Source of the DNA: Pseudomonas sp. PIC25
GTDB taxonomy: Bacteria; Pseudomonadota; Gammaproteobacteria; Pseudomonadales; Pseudomonadaceae
Assembly (NCBI RefSeq): GCF_002286785.1
Contig: NZ_MUJY01000033.1
Span: forward strand, 19,625-83,624
DNA length: 64,000 nucleotides
Direction of reading: 5' to 3'
Shown here: positions 60,697-64,000 of the stretch, piece after piece
Layout: every line of letters begins with the position of its first letter
Numbering within the stretch: position 1 is the first letter of the stretch
Notes under the pieces: generated by a model
What the model saw: the letters and a program-made list of their open reading frames with translations, nothing else
Told to the model about the DNA's origin: nothing
Database searches by the model: none
Made by a program: the position numbers and the translations under genes

Positions 60697-61201
60697 GTAG
60701 TACCGTTCGGTTTCCGGTGCTGCCGGAAACGGCGTTCGGCACACACGACTCTCGCGGTCGGTGTCAGGGCGCGTCAGGAATGGTTGTCGGCCGTTCCAGT
60801 GTCTAGCAACGTTCGGCCGAAAGGCCGGGGTCGCGACTACGTCTCCTGCTTGCTGTTGTGACAGAAAGCACTTTCTCAGGGGAGGAATCAACCATCGGCA
60901 GCGGACGAGATGAAGCGTCTTGAATAAAGCGTGCTACTACACAGTCCGATGGTCGTGCATCTCCACCCTACACGTTTCCCTTGAAAATCGGGTGCCGCTC
61001 GCAGAATCCGCAGCGGGTTGGCATTTACCGCGACTGCCCGCTCGGGCGATCGCGCGTCATGGCTCGAGGCTTGGGTTTCCGGGAAGATCGCGGCCTTTCG
61101 CGGCGAAATCCCGTCGGACGGCCTCGCGTCCTGAATGGATTTGCATATGGTCGGGATGGCAGTTTTGGCGATCATCCACGGACCAGGCCGCTTTTGGCGG
61201 C
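60697..61201 (-). other. Long 5' leader of rne
   Basis: No gene is seen in these about 505 bp. From the predicted promoter the rne transcript would have a leader of about 500 nt. In E. coli a 361-nt rne leader folds into hairpins that RNase E binds to control its own level; a comparable role is inferred here but no hairpin was matched. Confidence 0.5.
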
Positions 61202-61208
61202 GTTCGCG

Positions 61209-61237
61209 ACTATAGCAGCAATGATTAAGTGCTTCAA
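61209..61237 (-). promoter_or_regulatory. Sigma-70 promoter of rne
   Basis: On the minus strand TTGAAG (61232-61237) and TATAGT (61209-61214) are spaced by exactly 17 bp. Predicted transcription start about 61202, roughly 505 nt before the rne ATG. Confidence 0.75.
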
Positions 61238-61249
61238 TTGCATGAAAAT

Positions 61250-61258
61250 TGTTATGAT
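61250..61258 (+). promoter_or_regulatory. Extended -10 promoter of rluC
   Basis: TGTTATGAT (TG at 61250-61251, one base, TATGAT at 61253-61258) is an extended -10 with no clear -35. The start would fall at 61265-61266, the A of the rluC ATG, so the mRNA may be leaderless. Confidence 0.5.
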
Positions 61259-61265
61259 GCCGGCC

Positions 61266-62219
61266 ATGACGACTCCCTCCCTTCCGACCTCCGGCGTTCA
61301 GCTGCTCGAGGTTGCGCCGGAATTTGCCGGCCAGCGCATCGACAATTTCCTTCGTACCCAGCTCAAGGGCGTGCCCAAGACGCTGGTCTACCGCATTTTG
61401 CGCAAGGGCGAAGTGCGGGTGAACAAAGGTCGAATCAAGCCCGAATACAAGCTTCAGGCGGGCGACATCGTGCGTGTGCCGCCGCTGCGTCTGGCCGAGC
61501 GCGACGAGCCGGCACCGCTTGCTCAGGGGCTTCTGGAGCGCCTTGAGCAGGCGATCCTTTATGAGGACAAGGCTCTCATTGTTATCAACAAGCCGGCGGG
61601 TATCGCCGTGCACGGTGGAAGTGGGCTCAGCTATGGGGTGATTGAGGCTTTTCGCCAATTGCGCCCGGAGGCCAAGGATATAGAGCTGGTGCATCGCCTG
61701 GATCGGGATACCTCCGGTTTGTTGATGATCGCGAAGAAGCGCAGCATGTTGCGTCATCTGCATGAGGCGCTGCGTGGCGATGGCGTGGACAAGCGTTACA
61801 TGGCGCTGGTGTGCGGCAGTTGGCCGGCGTCGAAGAAGCAGATTCGCGCGCCGTTGATGAAAAACAACCTGCGCTCCGGCGAGCGTATGGTCGAAGTCAA
61901 TACCGAAGGTAAGGACGCGTTGACAGAGTTCCGAGTCCTGCGTCGCTTCGGTGATTTCGCCACTTTGGTTGAGGCCAGTCCCATTACCGGGCGTACCCAC
62001 CAGATTCGCGTGCATGCCAAGCATGCTGGGCATGCGATCGCGGGGGATGCCAAGTATGGTGATGAGGTATTTACCCAGGAAATCCGTGCCTTGGGAGGCA
62101 AGCGCCTGTTCCTTCATGCCTATTCGTTGACCGTGCCGCTACCTGAGGGTGGCGAGTTGCGTCTGGAGGCGCCTGTCGACGATATGTGGGCGCAGACTCT
62201 GGAGCGTCTTGGTGCGTGA
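61266..62219 (+). CDS. rluC: 23S rRNA pseudouridine synthase RluC
   Basis: A 317-residue enzyme that makes pseudouridines at 955, 2504 and 2580 (E. coli numbering). The N-terminal S4 RNA-binding domain (about 14-75, [30 protein letters not shown]) precedes the catalytic domain with Asp in [11 protein letters not shown] (about 140) and the C-terminal [20 protein letters not shown]. The ATG at 61266 is used because the family begins here; no Shine-Dalgarno is present, in line with a leaderless message. Its 3' end overlaps the HAD gene by eight bases. Confidence 0.93.
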   Translation: MTTPSLPTSGVQLLEVAPEFAGQRIDNFLRTQLKGVPKTLVYRILRKGEVRVNKGRIKPEYKLQAGDIVRVPPLRLAERDEPAPLAQGLLERLEQAILYEDKALIVINKPAGIAVHGGSGLSYGVIEAFRQLRPEAKDIELVHRLDRDTSGLLMIAKKRSMLRHLHEALRGDGVDKRYMALVCGSWPASKKQIRAPLMKNNLRSGERMVEVNTEGKDALTEFRVLRRFGDFATLVEASPITGRTHQIRVHAKHAGHAIAGDAKYGDEVFTQEIRALGGKRLFLHAYSLTVPLPEGGELRLEAPVDDMWAQTLERLGA

Positions 62220-62898
62220 CTATCGGCTGTTGATTTTCGATTGGGATGGCACTTTGGTCGACTCCATCGGGCGGATCGTCGAATCCATGCGCCGGGCAGC
62301 CGAGTCTTGCTCCTTGCCGCAGCGTGCTGAGGCGGCAATCAAAGGGATTATCGGTCTTTCGCTGCCGGAGGCGATCCGAACCCTGTATCCCGAGCTTGAA
62401 CGGGACGCGGGATGTGTGGAGCGCTTTCGCCGACAATACAGCGAACATTACCTGACTCTCGAAAACGAGCCTTCGGCGCTGTTCCCGGGAGTGGTCGAGT
62501 CGCTGGGGGCGTTCAGGCAGTCGGGGTACCGCCTGGCTGTGGCGACGGGCAAAAGTCGCCGAGGTTTGAATCATGTCCTGGCGGGTCATGGTTGGCTGGA
62601 TTATTTCGACGTGACTCGCTGTGCTGACGAGACTGCCGGTAAGCCCGATCCGCTCATGCTGCATGAAATTCTCGCGCACTGCGGTGTGGCGGCGGAGCAA
62701 GCTCTTATGGTGGGGGATTCTTCCTTCGATCTGTTGATGGCTCGGCGGGCGGGGCTGGATGCGGTGGCGGTCGGCTATGGTGCTCAGCCGCTGGATGTTC
62801 TGCTTGAGCATGAACCGTTGCTGGCGATTGAAGAGTTTTCAGAGTTGCGCTCCTGGCTTGGGGCCGGGATGGCTAAACAAATGATCGAGGTGGAGTGA
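62212..62898 (+). CDS. HAD-superfamily hydrolase, phosphoglycolate-phosphatase-like
   Basis: A 228-residue HAD phosphatase with catalytic [10 protein letters not shown] at about 10-19, Ser/Thr motif [10 protein letters not shown] at about 115-124 and [16 protein letters not shown] at about 168-183. The cap domain is of the alpha-helical C1 type (Gph-like). A GTG start at 62212, inside the end of rluC, gives the normal length. Its substrate is not known; it lies between rluC and sppA as in other pseudomonads and is probably in the same operon. Confidence 0.88.
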   Translation: MRDYRLLIFDWDGTLVDSIGRIVESMRRAAESCSLPQRAEAAIKGIIGLSLPEAIRTLYPELERDAGCVERFRRQYSEHYLTLENEPSALFPGVVESLGAFRQSGYRLAVATGKSRRGLNHVLAGHGWLDYFDVTRCADETAGKPDPLMLHEILAHCGVAAEQALMVGDSSFDLLMARRAGLDAVAVGYGAQPLDVLLEHEPLLAIEEFSELRSWLGAGMAKQMIEVE

Positions 62899-62899
62899 G

Positions 62900-63874
62900 A
62901 TGTCGGATGAATGGAAGGCGCCGGCTTCTGGGGCGGATGACGAGAGAAGCTGGAAACTGCTCGAAAAGGCCCTGCTAGCAAGCGTACAGGAGCAGCGGCG
63001 TTCCCGTCGTTGGGGGATATTCTTCAAATTGCTGGTATTCATTTACCTGTTCGGGGCGCTGATTGTCTTCTCTCCGGCCTTGAATCTTGGTCCGTCCGCT
63101 GGGCGAGCTGAGAACCATACGGCGTTGATTGAGATTCGGGGCTTGATTGCGGACAAGGAGGCGGCCAGTGCCGACAACGTCGTTGGTGCCTTGCGCAAGG
63201 CATTCGAGGACCCGAAGACCAAGGGGGTAATACTGCGGATCAACAGTCCTGGGGGTAGCCCTGTCCAGTCCGGTTATATCTATGATGAGATTCGTCGCCT
63301 GCGTGGCCTGCACAAAGACGTCAAGCTCTACGCGGTGATCGCCGATGCCGGTGCGTCTGGTGCTTACTACATCGCCAGTGCGGCGGACGAGATCTATGCC
63401 GACAAGGCCAGTCTTGTTGGCTCCATCGGTGTGACGGCGGCCAGCTTCGGATTTGTCGACCTGATGGAAAAGCTGGGTGTCGAGCGGCGCGTCTACACGG
63501 CGGGTGAGCATAAGGCTTTCCTCGATCCGTTCCAGCCGCAGAAAGAGGACGAGGTTCGTTTTTGGCAGGGCGTGCTGGAAACGACCCATCGGCAGTTCAT
63601 CGATAGTGTCAGGCGTGGGCGGGGCGATCGTTTGAAGGAAAGCCCGGAGTTGTTCTCCGGTCTGGTCTGGTCCGGCGAACAGGCGCTGCAGTTGGGGTTG
63701 GTCGACGGCCTGGGAAGCAGTAGCTACGTGGCGCGGGAGATCATCGGGGCCGAGGAGATGGTGGATTACACCGTTCAGGAGAGTCCTATCGACCGTTTCG
63801 CCAAAAAGCTGGGTACCGGCGTGGCGGAGCAACTGTCCTTGTGGATGGGGTTGCAAGGAGTGCAACTGCGTTGA
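62900..63874 (+). CDS. sppA: Signal peptide peptidase SppA, short form
   Basis: A 324-residue membrane serine protease of family S49. One transmembrane helix (about 43-65) follows a charged cytoplasmic start. Domain features include GVILRINSPGGSPVQSGYIYDEI and the nucleophile Ser in DAGASGAYYIASAADEI (about 156), with SVRRGRGDR later for the tail. The 36-kDa form works as an oligomer, with the Lys general base in a later segment. It clears cleaved signal peptides from the membrane. The ATG is 1 bp after the HAD stop, so rluC-HAD-sppA are one operon. Confidence 0.93.
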   Translation: MSDEWKAPASGADDERSWKLLEKALLASVQEQRRSRRWGIFFKLLVFIYLFGALIVFSPALNLGPSAGRAENHTALIEIRGLIADKEAASADNVVGALRKAFEDPKTKGVILRINSPGGSPVQSGYIYDEIRRLRGLHKDVKLYAVIADAGASGAYYIASAADEIYADKASLVGSIGVTAASFGFVDLMEKLGVERRVYTAGEHKAFLDPFQPQKEDEVRFWQGVLETTHRQFIDSVRRGRGDRLKESPELFSGLVWSGEQALQLGLVDGLGSSSYVAREIIGAEEMVDYTVQESPIDRFAKKLGTGVAEQLSLWMGLQGVQLR

Positions 63875-63928
63875 TCCGAAAACGAAAAAGGCCCGGTTTT
63901 CCGGTAATGCTGTTCACTTAAGCATTTG

Positions 63929-63943
63929 AGCCCCGGCGGGGCT
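63929..63943 (+). terminator. Short GC-rich hairpin downstream of sppA
   Basis: AGCCCC (63929-63934) and GGGGCT (63938-63943) pair with a three-base loop 55 bp after sppA, just before the stronger terminator; no T-run. Confidence 0.4.
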
Positions 63944-63952
63944 TCCCCGAAA

Positions 63953-63985
63953 ATCCGATGCCAGGTCTCTGGCATCGGATTTTTT
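63953..63985. terminator. Strong terminator at the right end of the window
   Basis: A twelve-bp perfect stem ATCCGATGCCAG (63953-63964) / CTGGCATCGGAT (63969-63980), tetraloop GTCT, followed by TTTTT and preceded by AAA. It ends the sppA operon and can act in the other direction too. Confidence 0.93.
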
Positions 63986-64000
63986 ATGTCTCTCCAACAG

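Noticed and set aside
60697..60891. Extended N-terminus for RNase E
   Set aside because: The added residues are not in the family, and [10 protein letters not shown] at 60696 is the conserved start.

Overview
The window is a chromosomal segment of a GC-rich gammaproteobacterium. Gene content and order point to Pseudomonas, in the lineage of P. aeruginosa but not PAO1 itself. From slt (about 11.2 kb) to sppA (63.9 kb) the order matches, from memory, the PAO1 block running from about PA3020 down to PA2973: slt, an ABC-F gene, fadBA, topA, sulA-lexA, psrA, nagZ, MTI phosphorylase, csiV, mfd, gap, nqrABCDEF-apbE-nqrM, sthA, a PilZ gene, lolCDE, comEC, exbBD, lpxK, kdsB, murB, rne, rluC and sppA. 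No tRNA, rRNA, CRISPR array, prophage or insertion sequence was seen.

Region 1 (1-10.2 kb) is the accessory part. It is a complete chemosensory operon on the minus strand, read in the order soluble-side MCP, CheY, STAS protein, CheA, Tar-like MCP, CheW, CheR, CheB. A LuxR-type response regulator follows, cut by the left edge and preceded by a coupled 21-codon leader ORF. A divergent cheV with a sigma-28-like promoter lies on the other side of a 32-bp palindrome. The CheA carries two 24-residue motifs that look like the MshEN nucleotide-binding domain. CheD and CheZ are not present here.

Region 2 (10.3-18.3 kb) holds a MOSC protein, soluble lytic transglycosylase, an ABC-F ATPase, a universal stress protein and conserved Pseudomonas genes of unknown function. 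Region 3 (18.3-30.6 kb) links fatty-acid oxidation (fadBA), DNA topology (topA), the SOS response (lexA-sulA with two LexA boxes), the fatty-acid-sensing repressor PsrA with two abutting operators at its own promoter, and cell-wall and purine salvage (L,D-transpeptidase, NagZ, MTI phosphorylase).

Region 4 (30.6-44.9 kb) has mfd diverging from a long-form GAPDH gene, followed by the full Na+/H+-NQR operon with its flavin transferase (apbE) and iron-delivery factor (nqrM), then the soluble transhydrogenase. Together these handle NADH/NADPH balance and respiratory entry. Region 5 (45-64 kb) is mostly envelope biogenesis: lipoprotein sorting (lolCDE), lipid A and Kdo (lpxK, kdsB), murB, an ExbB/ExbD pair and ComEC. 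Then come RNase E with a long predicted 5' leader, divergent rluC on a possibly leaderless transcript, a HAD phosphatase and the SppA peptidase. Many of these genes overlap by 4-8 bp, which indicates translational coupling.
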